Source: Serinus canaria
Taxonomy: Eukaryota; Chordata; Aves; Passeriformes; Fringillidae
Direction of reading: 5' to 3'
DNA: 64,000 bases
Assembly (NCBI RefSeq): GCF_022539315.1
Contig: NC_066343.1
Span: forward strand, 38,234,649-38,298,648
Position numbers and translations under genes: made by a program
In this document: in pieces, positions 36,379 to 48,659 of the stretch
How the letters are laid out: each line of letters begins with the position of its first letter
Position numbering within the stretch: the stretch's first letter is position 1
The notes under the pieces: model-generated
Told to the model about the DNA's origin: nothing
What the model saw: only the letters and a program-made list of their open reading frames with translations
The model's database searches: none

Positions 36379-39300
36379 TACTTAGATTTTTTTCTCAGTT
36401 TGAGTGGGAAGTTGCTTTACTCCCTTCTTTTTTGATATTCTGTTGTCACAGACTGGGACTGTGGAGGGTTATAAACACACAGGCTCATACCTTTTACCAA
36501 CCAAGCCCAATAGCAATGAAATGTTAACTACTAATCTTAGAATGTCTTATATACACTGGGAACATCTGTACATTTATCGTAGTAGTATAGTGTTTACATA
36601 AGTCTTGTCAATGTACTATACACATACATTACACGTGTAGTCTTTATATTTAAAATTGTGCTTGCTTGAATATAAATATCAATGCAAAATGTAATATTTT
36701 ATATAAACACATATTTACTGCTGTATATACTGTGTGTATACAGAATTTGCTAAGAGACAGATACCAAATGCATTTTTAAAGACGGTCTTAGTTAGTAAGA
36801 TGAGAGCTCACATGATGCTCTGGATGGCTTAACAACCTGGTAATGGAATACAAACCTTTACAACTCCACATCATTGCTTCAGATCCAGTCAAAGGCAGAA
36901 GTGATCAAAAATTATCACTGTCCTGATAGTTTGATGATGAGAAAGATTGAGATTGCTTGTCTTGGTCCCTACAGCTGTGTGTCTCCCAGAGCTCAGCACC
37001 ACTGGCACTCAGCAGAACACAATGCTAAAACCAGCATTAGCTACCCCCAGGTGTCCTGGCAGGGAAGGGGTTGTGCCCCATGGGCCTCCACTGATGGCTA
37101 AACTGACATTATCTAGATTTTGTGGTTTTGGTTGAATATTTTTAATATTTGTTTTGGTTTGGATATTTTTAATATATGCATGAGTTTCATTGTCATTCAT
37201 TATCATTTATCCATCTTTGGATCTGACAGAGCTGCTGCTGCTGTGCCTGGATTAACTGGGTGAGAAGTACTGGCTCAAGAACCTTGGTTTACAGTTCTGG
37301 CTGGATTGGTGCAGGATACTTACAAAGAGATTGAAGGTGACTGCAGCGTTGTCAGGTTGACTGAGGTAATATGTACCTCCACACAGGAAAGTCAGAGGAA
37401 GAAAAACACCCTCTAGCAGAGAGAAAAAATGTTGCCCTCATTTGCACTGGTGGGAACCTCAAGACTGACCTTCTTTTCTTTCTTCTGTTACACACTCCCT
37501 CAAGAATGAAGAGCATTTTGATATTTATCACACTTAACTGTAATAGCTATAGTGCAAAGAAAGCACACACAGTGTGACTTCTGAGGTTCTGTGTAAGAGA
37601 ATGGGATATTCTGGCAACACCAAATAAGCAATCCACACATAGCTTATGGCAAAACATCAGTACCTGATGTAGCAGGAGTGAAAGTAAGGTGAGGGCAGGC
37701 ACAGGTTTTCACTGATGTAAGTGGCGTGGTGTCTGGACCCACATATCCCACAGTACAGAGCTCATCCCAAAGTGAGCCATGCGTGGGCGTGCAAGGCAAT
37801 GCAGAGTCAGTCCACTGCAAGCCTTACTGCTCCTAAAATGCAGGTATCCATGCCCTGCTGGGATGCAATACAGCCATCCTGTGGATGAAGCCCTGGTGGG
37901 GCTGCATCCTTTCCTTTCACTGAATTACCTGAAAGAAGTCTTGTTCTTCTTACTGCATTGCCTACATATTTATTCATCTCTATGGCATCTGACTGCTTTA
38001 CCTATGTTGAGAAACCCAAACTCTTAATTAGACAGATCAAACAATTACATTATACCTGCTGCCTGAAGGTTTAGCTGTTAGCTCCAAGATCAAGATTTAA
38101 TCAGTGAGAATGCCTGAACAAAGAGCCATCATGTTGCTGCTGATGATTGTTATGTTTGTATGAGCAATCTCCGAAAGCTGGCAAAATCCTGTTCTATACA
38201 GACTTGGCCTGCATCAGCACTTGCTTTCCCATGACCCTATTTCCTTCCCAACTGCCAGTCTCTGTCTTAATTCAACAGGGGTTTTTAACCTCATATCTTT
38301 TTTTAATGTTTTACATTATTACAATTTCATCACATCAAGATAATTTCACAACCCCTTTCCAAAGAGCTACTTCTAAAAAAAAAAGAAAAAAAGGACTTTA
38401 ATAAATCTGAATGTTCAGGTGTTTTTGTCATTGTTGTTCTATATCTGTCTGTACATGGACTGCCTGAAAGAAAATCAGCTAGATGATGTCATGAAAAAAA
38501 GAGGCATGCTTAGCTTGAGATTTTGCTACTTGCTGCCAGTTTTCCCAGCTGCCTACAAACAAGACAGATAATTAAATACTCATGTAATATTAAAATATTA
38601 TTATATTAATTAGCACAGAATTGCTGTTAGACTATTCTAACCAGATAAAATATGCACAGTGTCCTCCTGTTCTTGCTGATGTATGGCACTTGGTGGAGCC
38701 AATGTGTTTGGGCCTATAGTTGTTTTTATGTTAGCAGTTCAGGACAACTATTTTGCCTCCTACTCCAAAGTAAAGTAAAAAAGGTCTGACATTTATTGAA
38801 ATATAGATTGATATTTGTTAGAATAGGTCTTGTCAAAGAAGTCAATTGCTTTTGATAGTGTTGCGATCAGACGATTTGTCCAGTTCTTGGAGGTGCGGAT
38901 GTGGGTCTCTGCTTTTTATTTCCTCCTCACATGTTTCTGTTAGATGACACAGTCAAAGCATTATCCAGTAAAATTATCTCTGTGCAAGGGACTGTGTGTA
39001 CTTATGAACACCCAGGCCAGGTCATGTTTAAGTAAATTGAGGATTATCACCTTCTTCCGTGGCCAGAAGTGGCACTAGAGGTGGGAATTAGTATAAAAAT
39101 TTGAATGCTCCCAAACCTGGGCATAGAAACCCCTTTAATTCAGGTACTCCAGTAAAAAAAAAATATAAATCAAGGTTCCTCATTTTCAAAAAATGAGGTG
39201 TATTCTACTGACTTCTCCACTCTTAAAATGCTGGTCATTTTCAACTGTGATTAACTCCCAGACCAGAAGGCCTACTTTCTATTTTTTTGTTGAATAAGAG

Positions 39301-39904
39301 TGAATATGATTGAAACACCTAAGGATGACTGTACTATGTATGAGAACACATTGAGCTCCCATTATTTCATTTGCATGGACAGCCTTTTGCAGGCATATCA
39401 CCTTATGAGAAGTGCTCAATTTAACTACTTTAGCCCAAAATTACAGGACCTGGCTCTCTGATGCTTGCCTTTCTCATCTGAGGCTTCATGACAAATATTT
39501 AACAACACCACCCATCCTGTCTTCTCTTCACTGATATTCAGTTAAGGGGTTTATTTAAGCAGACCGGCACTTGACCTCCCCAGCCACACTCCTCCCTGTA
39601 GTTAAGCTCTGTTGCTGCCCACCTGCTGCACGGCAAGATTGCATTCAATCATGATCCCTGGCACAAACTGTGTGCTTGTAGTTGATGGCTTGCTTGAAGG
39701 AGAACAGACCACTAATAAATTGCACAGTCATTACCCTTTACGCATACTTGTTCTAATAGGTGTCGCAGATTCCTGCCTCCTAATAAGGAAAGGAAGTAGA
39801 AAAACACATAAATTCTCCCAAGGGAGTCAGACAGCCTGAAGCCACGTTGGACAGCTGTAACTGTTACCATGATCACCAAGAGCAAAACAAGGATTAGAAG
39901 GGTG

Positions 39905-39932
39905 AAAAAAAAAAAAAAAAAAAAAAAAAAAA
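39905..39932. repeat. Poly(A) run of 28
   Basis: An uninterrupted run of 28 A with GGTG on the left. It may be a retroposon tail on the plus strand, but the preceding sequence shows no recognisable element. Confidence 0.9.
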
Positions 39933-41103
39933 GCATTGCGAGGGATTTTGGCAAGATTTCCTTGGATATGGAATGTGTTTTGCACTGCCCCAATATATAA
40001 AAGCTCAACACTCCTGTGGCACATGATGGAATTTGAAGATTAAACCAACATTGCAATTAATTAGCCTATAAATGAGTAATTTAACTGATCAGAAGGTTGG
40101 GGTTTTTTTTTTCTGTATCTTGTTGAGCTTTTAAACTTTCACCTCACATGCCAGCAAAAAGATTTCTGCATTTGATGTGAGCTTGGATGCTACAGTGTTA
40201 TTAAATCTAATTCACAAGAGGTTTCAGAAAATGTTTTCACAGGGTTTACCTTTCATCTTGTACCCTTAGCTCTGGTCTTTCTCCTGGGGGCCAGCTAATG
40301 GGAATCGGGTGCTTCCTTGGCTGCCCTGGGGCTGTGCTGAGTTACACCAGCTAAGCCTCTGTCCCTCAGTGTTATAGCTGAGAAATCCAAAGGGGAGACT
40401 CCTGTCCTCTGTAAAGAGGTGTATTTAGTCTATCCCGCAGAGATGGTTTATGGCTTTGGCAGGGAAACTGTTGACAGTACATACTGTAAATACAGTTCAA
40501 AGTGAATTTGAAGTCTTGGAGCTGCAGTTCTCCCCATGCTTGTTACATTAATTTGTTAAGGGCGCTTAGTGTAGGTATCTATGTACATAAAGATCAACAC
40601 TATCAATTAAGCACACTCACTTGATAATCTACTGAAAGTGGCAAAGGGGCACACCACACACTGCTGCTCCCTTTTAGAGCATGGCACAAAAACAAGGCCA
40701 CAGCATTGCTGGGCACTATGGCCCTCATAGAAGTGGTCACAAGCCTGCTGCTTTTAGCATCCTAGCCAAATTCTGGTTCCTGCAATTGCTATCCCTCTAC
40801 TTAAAATGGTGTTCCAAGCAGAGACAGTTTCTTGCTCTTGACTTAAATATTGAAGGGTCATTATGTTGCTGTATTGAATGTATGGTGCTTTTAATTTTTA
40901 TGCTGGCTAACTTCAGGTGCACACAAAGTGATTCTTACTTTTCAGGCCAAAAATCACATCTGCTTTTATTGGAAGACCAAAGTTACAACAGATCCCCAAA
41001 GCAGGAATAAATGAAGGTGAGAGTGCAGACTCTCACATAACAATCTACTGGAAGAGCGCCTCATGATTTCTATATTTTACCTTTATCTTTATCTTACCCT
41101 TAC

Positions 41104-41138
41104 CAAAGGGGGAAGGGAAGTTTTCCCTTCCCCCTTTG
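41104..41138. repeat. Perfect hairpin, 16-base purine/pyrimidine stem
   Basis: CAAAGGGGGAAGGGAA (41104-41119) and TTCCCTTCCCCCTTTG (41123-41138) are exact reverse complements with a 3-base loop (GTT). One arm is nearly all purine and the other nearly all pyrimidine. Confidence 0.9.
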
Positions 41139-42599
41139 CCTTGCAACCCTCCTTGAACAAGAACAAAGGTGGCAGACTGCTTGTGGATGCTGACAAGTCC
41201 TCCATCGCATTCAGAGGCATATTTACAACCCAATTCGGATCTGGCTTCCTATACACAACCAAAAATCTCAGTTAATCAACACACTTCATCTGAGGTTCGC
41301 CCTGATGGAAACATCAGGCCAAGATATTGTATATATCTGTCTAGAGTGGAGTAAAGCAGTGAGCAGCTTAAATGAGTATTAATGATGGCTAAATCTTAAA
41401 AAGACCATGTAGTAGTTCCTATCTGAATTATGGTTTAAAAAAATCCACAACAAACTTTCTGATAACAATTGCCAAAACATTTCTAATAGTATTTGAGACA
41501 AATGAGAGTAACCATTAACATTTCTTAATATTATGAACCAGTGTAAGTTCCTGTCCAATGTCAGTCTTAACGCAAACTAAAAATATGCTACTTATTGAGT
41601 TGGAAGAAGGTTTTGATTTACAATTATGTCCTGATGGATTACCTGAAAGCACAACCTTCAGGCAAACTGTGATTAAGTTGACCAAAGACATCTGGGAGAG
41701 CCATCTATGGCCTAAAATTATGACCTTGGTATTCTGGGCTGAAACTAGACACCATTTAAATTGCAGTGCTGAAAAACTCTTCTAGAGAGGCCTTTGTTTA
41801 GGAGGCCATCAGGTTTTTTAGCTTCAGCAGTTCAGCAGGAACACCTCCTGTGAAGTTACAGGGGGGAGAAAAAGTACGTCCTATTTTTTTGCATCCATTA
41901 CTTTAAAAAAACCCTCCAAACACTCCCAGCTTGTATGACTCAAGAAGCAAAAACAATTAATAACCTAATGATTAGCAAATGTTGTAGACATAGGTTTGGA
42001 TTTCACTTAGCAAGATTTATGAAGTTAAATATAAAAGTATGACTTTTGAAAGCCATGTGCTCATAATTAGCTCAAGTTTTACCCCTGGATACTGTAAAAT
42101 CACAACATGCTGTCAGACCACATTTTCTGATCCTGTTATCAACATAGAATAAAGTTTTCCATTAAATGCAAAACAGATTTACAGGTGCTAAAACAGCTTT
42201 TTTATCAGTGGGAAACAGGCTACCTTTTGTTCTCTGAAAAAGCATTTCATGATTTTACATTGGTCAATTGATCGTACAACAAAGGGAAAAATAAAAATTT
42301 TGGTCATCTACTGAAACTGAAGAAGATATAATGTGAAAATAAACACAAGAAAAGTAGCTGCCTATCTGAATGTAGAATATACAGTCTACCATATTATTAC
42401 CTACTGTAAAAAAAAAGAATTAGATCAAAGCAATGCCATTTCCTTACTATTGCTGAGTGTACTACATAAATCCTCATAGAAATGCATTCCTGCAGAAAAA
42501 ACTCAAAGGATAAGTGCGTTCCAGGCAGCTGTGGACTTTGGAAATTAAATTATTCCATTAAAAAGAAGCCCTGCAAAGATAGCAGTCCTTTCAGTGTAA

Positions 42600-42880
42600 T
42601 AATTCCTGCTCTGAGCTGCCATGTGTAGGGAGTCTCCTTGGAACAGGCCCAAAAGAGAGGAGTTTTTTGTCCCAGCGCTGTTGCATTCCCATCCCACACA
42701 CCCCAGGCCAGGGAGACAAGTCCTCTTCCTGCGTGAAGGAGCTGGCATTAGCTTGCCCTCCAGCAGCCAAAAGGGAGCCAAACAGCTTTGTCCTTGCTCG
42801 CAGGCTGGCACCTGAGCGCTGTGGGACTGGGTGGGCTGAACCTCTTTCAGCAACAGCTGCCCCAGCCTGATGCTGCTGGA
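42600..42880. other. GC-richer patch, unidentified
   Basis: About 280 bases richer in G and C than the surrounding kilobases, with open frames on both strands (up to 111 codons minus, 67 plus) and no known domain. Several CpGs are present (CAGCGCTG, GCGTGAAGG, GCTCGCAGG, GAGCGCTG). It could be an old repeat, a regulatory element or an exon of an unknown transcript. Confidence 0.3.
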
Positions 42881-45448
42881 GCACCCAGGGGCTCAATGAA
42901 AAGCAACATCTCTTGCCTTTCTGCAAAATGAGTTGTTTAACACGGCAATTGATGGAAAGTGTTTTAGTGCCTGTGTCTGAATTCTAGGCCAAGACATGCA
43001 TGAAGCTGGACTTGGGAGCCCTTTGATAAGCAGAACAAGTCTTCAGTTACAATATTTATTTATGAAATATTTCTATATTTCATAGCTGCTTTTAGCTTCT
43101 AAACATTTAGATGGAGGTTTTGAAGGCACTTTCAGGGACTCAGTGCATTTCTTTCTCTGAAACATCCCAGGCAACTTAAGAAATCATAACCCGTCTTTGT
43201 AGCCAAGACAAAAAGTGTGAAAGTACAGAAGGCAGGAGCCTCATGCAGAAAGAATACAAAGCACAATGTGAACACTGAGAGTTGCTTTACAATACTGGCA
43301 AAACCAGCTGTATTAAAGAGCAGAACAATGATGCTGATTCACAGGGAAGCTTCATCTGACACACTTGCTTATTATACAGGTTTCTACAAAGAAAAAACTA
43401 TGGAAATCCTTCCTCTGCCACAGTCTCAAAGGTTCCAAGACTCAGTGAGAAAGTAGCTTTATGAACTGGAAACTGGAAATAGCTCAGTAGTCACCAGTTC
43501 CTCTATCCTCTGTGCTTATCATTTTAGCTCAGCTGGTTGAGTCTGCATTGTACAAAAAAAAACACCTCTTATTTTTTTGAAGCCTCCTGTGTGGAAATTC
43601 TTCTAGATCCGCAGTAGCTGTATTATTGTGAAAAAGACTGTACAGGCATTTTCTTTCTTCCTCCTTGTTTATTGAAGGTAGAGAGAAGACAAGTCTTAAG
43701 CAATGGGTCTGGAAATATTTCCTTGAGCAGAAGATGGGACTTTGCATCCTTGCCAGGTCTCTGTTGGAGGACAAGGGCAACTTCTAATCAGGGACTTCTG
43801 TAAAAGGCCTTCAGAGACCTTTAGTGATATTACTGACACTGTCTGAGAAGGTTTACAATTAGGTGTGCAAGATGGTACTTGCACACTTGCTGGTCAAACG
43901 GAGGGTAATTTAATGAACACAGTATATTGTTCCCTCACAGTCCTCCAGACCGGAGAACAAACCTTTATTAACAGCTTTTATATGAATATTGTACTGTGGG
44001 AGTGTCTGTCATCACCTTTGCTCCAAAACATCACATCGCAGGAAGCAAAAAGGGAAAAAGCCATATATCTTTCATGGCTCCAACACAGCTAGGAGAAAAT
44101 TCTATCAAAACATTGGCACAGACTTTGTTTTGCAGATGAGCTTACAGGTTTACATACATAAGTGAAGGGAGGCTGAAAAAGCTACAAGGTGCAATGTTAT
44201 AGGAAAAATCAGCTTTCGAAACCTTGACCTAGTTTGTTTTCTTGAGGGAGCCAGAAAACAGAAGCCAAATCCTTTGTCCTGGATGACAAAATGAAGATAC
44301 CTGGAATTTACATTTTGCAGAAACACAGCACATGGAACAGACAGAGGACACATAAGCCCTCATGTTCTGATGAAATTTTGCATCTCCCTGTATCTAATGC
44401 CATATCATTCTTCTTTTATATGACCTAGAATCACCAGAACCTTGGTCTCTCTGTTCCTCCCAATCCAAGAAATAATTTCTGAAGAATGGCCTTCAAAGTT
44501 CTTGGCCATTTGTCAGAAATTGCCACAAAACTACAAAGAAATAACCAAACAGTAAATCAAAAATCCGAGAGAGAAAACTCTTGCAAGTACTACAAAGGGA
44601 GGAAAAAAAAACCAAATGGCATGGAGAGTTGATTATAACACCAGCAGTTTGCCACAGCAAAGGAGAAACTGATACCAGATGCTTCTGGGAGCTCTTTCAT
44701 TACCTTGTGCAGGACCTGCAGAGCCACGGAGGGGCCCCTTACAGCACTACCTCTGTGTCTGGGATAAATGTGCAGCACTTGGCTGCAGTGATTCCTGCTC
44801 AAAAGAGATCTGCAGAGCCAGTTATTATTTTATTTGAATGATGAATTTGGAAGCCGACTCCCTGTAAATTTGCTGCATCCTTTCATCATCTCCCAGCAAG
44901 TCTTTTGAAGTTAGCTTCTCTTGAAAAATTACACTGTTATGTCAGGGTTTTTTAATGTCAGCAGCATTGCCATTTAAACAAGTGAAAGTAACAGATGAAA
45001 AATTAATCAAAATATGTTTAATATTGGGTGCAAGGGCTTCCAGACCTTTTGATCTTTGACATGTAATTTCTTCCTTTCTAAATCCTTAGATATCTCTGTC
45101 TGGTTTTTTAAAACTTATTTTTCATTTGACTAGCTACACAGCAATTTGTAAATAACAGCAAATAATGCAGCCATTTTCTTCCACTCTCCTAAAAAGGAAG
45201 ATCAGGTAGTAACCACATTATTTATGTTTATGCAGTATTTTCTGCAATGTGGCTCACTGTCTGAGATGAAGAAAATGCAGAGTTCACTAAGGGAGGCAGG
45301 GATTTTTCTTCCATTCTGACTTTTTTGATTAGCGTCATTACAAAGAGTTGTGTTCAGCATCTGCTCAAAGCTCTAAGTATACTGCATATCAAAATCATTT
45401 GGGAGGACTGGAAGAAGCTTGCCATGTTATTGTTTTAAAAGCAATAAG

Positions 45449-45495
45449 TTTGTTTGTTTGCTTGCTTGCTTGTTTGCTTGCTTGTTTGTTTGTTT
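45449..45495. repeat. TTTG/CTTG tetranucleotide microsatellite
   Basis: About 12 tandem four-base units alternate between TTTG and CTTG. A flanking spurious minus-strand frame reads it as a KQTN-type repeat. Confidence 0.95.
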
Positions 45496-47436
45496 AAGTC
45501 CCTTTTTAGTCACCTTGCTGTTTCTAATCTTTTCAGGTTCACTTGCTTTTTGTTTCCATGGTTTTCTCTGCAAACATGAGGGATACAAATGCTCTTTTCC
45601 TAACAAGTGAAAGCAGAGATTATATGGATTCACTGGATTGCAGCAGCTGAGGTTTTTTTGCAAAAACACGTCAAATGTAACAGCTGTTGTAATGAAACTG
45701 CTAAAACTGCCAATATTGAGGCTAAGAATCCAGGAAAGGACAAATATGGAAAGAGATAGCAGCAGTAAGCTGCAGCAAGCCTGTGGATAGCTGATGGGGA
45801 CATAATGAGCAGAACTGGTACCTGAGAAGGTAAATGTTATCAATGTTAATGATTTGTATAATTTTGGGAGACACTTAGCAACCTTTCTGGAAACAGGAAG
45901 GCTACAGCAGCTTACTGGAGGTCATGAGCAGGTTTCCTCCCTTGAATAAGTACTTCATGTGTTGTGATCTTCCAAAAAATTATCACACTAAAGGCTGCTG
46001 AACATTTTGAAAAATGCCTGATCATTGTCCTGTCAAGTTCATGAGTGAAAGGGACAAAGATAGGAAAGCATCAATGATGCTGGTGGTTCTGCATCCTGGG
46101 AATGCTCTAACCATTGCCAAACTCACTAGCAGGTTCAGTTTCACTGAGCAGCTGAAGGTGGTATGGCACCATAGTTTAACTGTGTTTGATGAAAAAACTC
46201 CATCTCCCACTCTCTCAGGGAAGGAGCAATTACCTTTTTTTATAGAAAGGGGCATACCAACTTGGCCCGCATTGAGGAAATTGGGTCAAAGCAGTAGAAA
46301 CCTGTGGAGTTTATCAAGTGACCCCTCATATTGGAATGAGAGAAAGTGAAAAATGAAAAATAATATTACCAGGGTTTCTGCACTATATTGGCCATTGTTT
46401 TTCAATAATAACTTCTTGGGAAAGACTTTACATCACTGCACTGCTGGGCGTGTCCGACATAATACTATCAACATAAACTGTGGGGGATGTTTACTGCTTC
46501 CAAACTAATCTTCTCATATTCTTATTTATTAAGTACATAGAAACCAGAAGAACGTTCCCACTTTGCCACTACAGTTACAAAGCCATTTTCCTGTTCTTTC
46601 ATACCTCTTATGAGAGTTGTCTCAACATATCTTTAGATCAAGTGACAGAGATCAAGACAGAAGGGTTTATAAATAGTGCTATAAATGTAACCAAAGCCAT
46701 AAGAATGAAATGGAACACTCAGGACTTCTAAAGTACTTAAGGAAATATATTCTGATTCCTTTTGAGCCAGGAAATTCTTCTTACTGCTCTTTGTGCAGTA
46801 CTTAACACTTGATGTTTGTGCCGGATACTTAATCTTAGCTGTGCTTTGGATACACACTCTAGCACAAATGAAGGATAAGAATTAGCTTTTGTGGCTGCCT
46901 TCTTCATTGAGAAGCATGGACAAACAGATCAAAAATCTCACAAATAGCCAGAAGAATTTTTTCTTTTGGCAAAATCAGGATACAAACCCCAAGCAAATAT
47001 TAGCTTTCTTTTACATTTTTCTCCTACCTAATTGTAAAACTAAATTGATCTATAGAAAGTGCTGGTAATTTTTCTCCTGGTTTACAATACTGGGGAAAGG
47101 CAATGTGTTTTTTTCTGCTGCTGAATAACCACCAGCCTCTTTCTGAGCCTTTCATTACTGAAGCAAGGATCTAGGTCCAGAAAACTTCACATATTTTTAG
47201 CTGAATTAGCTCTATAGTGTTACATGGAACACTGGCAGTAAAGCTCAAAGAATTTGTCTGGATTTATGTTGGTGGAATTGACAGTATATTTTATATTCAA
47301 ACTGTATAAGTGTGCACGATAAAAGGTCTCAAAATCCTTTTTTAAAAGGAAGCACGAACAATAGTTAAAATATGGCAGCAATATGAGAGTGGAATTTTTC
47401 TCCCATTCTGAGTTATATTGGGGTATATATTGGGGT

Positions 47437-47503
47437 AAATTTGGGCTTTGCCATGCTTTCCACATTGCAAAGCCCAAATTTTGTTGGGCTTTGCAATGTG
47501 GAA
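47437..47503. repeat. Perfect 20-base hairpin with a third arm copy
   Basis: TTCCACATTGCAAAGCCCAA (47458-47477) and its exact reverse complement (47484-47503) flank the 6-base loop ATTTTG. A further copy of the core, AAATTTGGGCTTTGC (47437-47451), is also an exact reverse complement of 47467-47481. The middle copy can thus pair left (15 pairs) or right (20 pairs). It is the strongest hairpin seen in the window. Confidence 0.95.
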
Positions 47504-48639
47504 TAATGTCCCCTGGGACCTGATCAAGAAAATGCGGGGCCAAATCCACTAAGGCAAGTTTCCCACCAGTGATAAGGAGAAAATTTTCATGGAAGAATGA
47601 GTGAAAGGAAGCCATGGTTCCATTTTATCCAACGGCATCCTCCATGTACCTGTCATATCACTTTCTGAACTCACTGAAAACCTTTGGTTTCTATGTCACC
47701 TTGTGGAAATGGGTTTAACTAATATGTGTTGGAGAGAGAGTTGACTTCATTTAGTTCATTTTAGAGCATCCGTCTGAAAATTTAATTTACTTTTTCCACA
47801 GCAAAGGTGCTAAGGAGAAGCATTTTATTTTATTCCTCTTTGCTAATTTGAATTTTTAAAAATCTCTGCAACGTCTCCCCTTCATGCAGGTAAATTCTTT
47901 CTCTTCTGTTACGGAATTTGTCTTGTATATCCATCAATCATTTTTGCCTTCACAAAAGGAGAAATTTTTTTCTAAGTAGGGGAACTAGAAGTGATGGTAA
48001 ATGCAGGTTAAGAGATAGGTGTGCTAAGCCTATGCTCAGTGATTTATTTTCTGGATTACAGACTATTCTTTTCCTTATAGTCCTTATTATTTTCCCTAAT
48101 GCTTTAGACCCAATATGGATGCATGGATGTCTTCTTCCTGTCTTCTACTTTTTGACATCCCATCTAAGGGCAAAGCTGAGTCAGCACTGCTGGAAAATAC
48201 CAACTGAATTATTCAGCTTCAGCCAAGAATAACTGAGAGTCAATGTTTTACAGCCTGATTTTCAAAAACTCAAATGATAAAAGAGTGGTATGAAAGAACG
48301 CTGTAAGCAATCTCAAAAATATTTACAGTTCAATGATAAAAGATATGCTAGAGTAAAAATATTTTCCTTCAAATGCAGTGCTCACTGCCTTGTACCACTA
48401 ATCCACAGATAATGCCTTCAATGGCATCTGAACTTAATATTAATGCAAAAAAAATAGGAATGAAGAAAATAATGTAAACAAAATATAGATGTTTGAGGAA
48501 AACATTTGGAAATGTGCAGAAGAGACAGCCAGGTAGTTTGAAGGCCATATCTATTGAATACATGTCTAAATATACTCAAAGTATACAGATCTGAACAGAT
48601 TAAAAAGGGGAAAAAAAGGTGGAAATTGAATACTGGAAT

Positions 48640-48659
48640 AAAAAAAAAAAAAAAAAAAA
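48640..48659. repeat. Poly(A) run of 20
   Basis: An uninterrupted run of 20 A in an A-rich neighbourhood. No retroposon body is recognised. Confidence 0.9.

Larger units (their letters stand above)
34315..39904. other. Repeat-poor AT-rich non-coding sequence
   Basis: About 5.6 kb with no recognised gene. It is especially AT-rich with TATA-type words at 36.6-36.75 kb. Small structures are a 17-base A run, two short tandem duplications and a (CATG)n scrap at 36167-36180. Otherwise I see nothing supportable. Confidence 0.6.
39933..45448. other. Non-coding sequence with one GC-richer patch
   Basis: About 5.5 kb with no recognised gene. Mostly AT-rich unique sequence. The 16-pair hairpin (41104-41138) and a GC-richer patch (42600-42880) are listed separately. 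Confidence 0.6.

Noticed and set aside
41104..41138. Hairpin as a transcription terminator
   Set aside because: This is a vertebrate genome with no gene upstream and no T-run after the stem, so a bacterial-type terminator makes no sense.
45427..45843. 138-codon minus-strand frame
   Set aside because: About a tenth of it is the tetranucleotide repeat and the rest has no recognisable domain.
46014..46349. 111-codon plus-strand frame as a gene
   Set aside because: No family recognised, no flanking splice pattern or promoter, and a length expected by chance in this much sequence.
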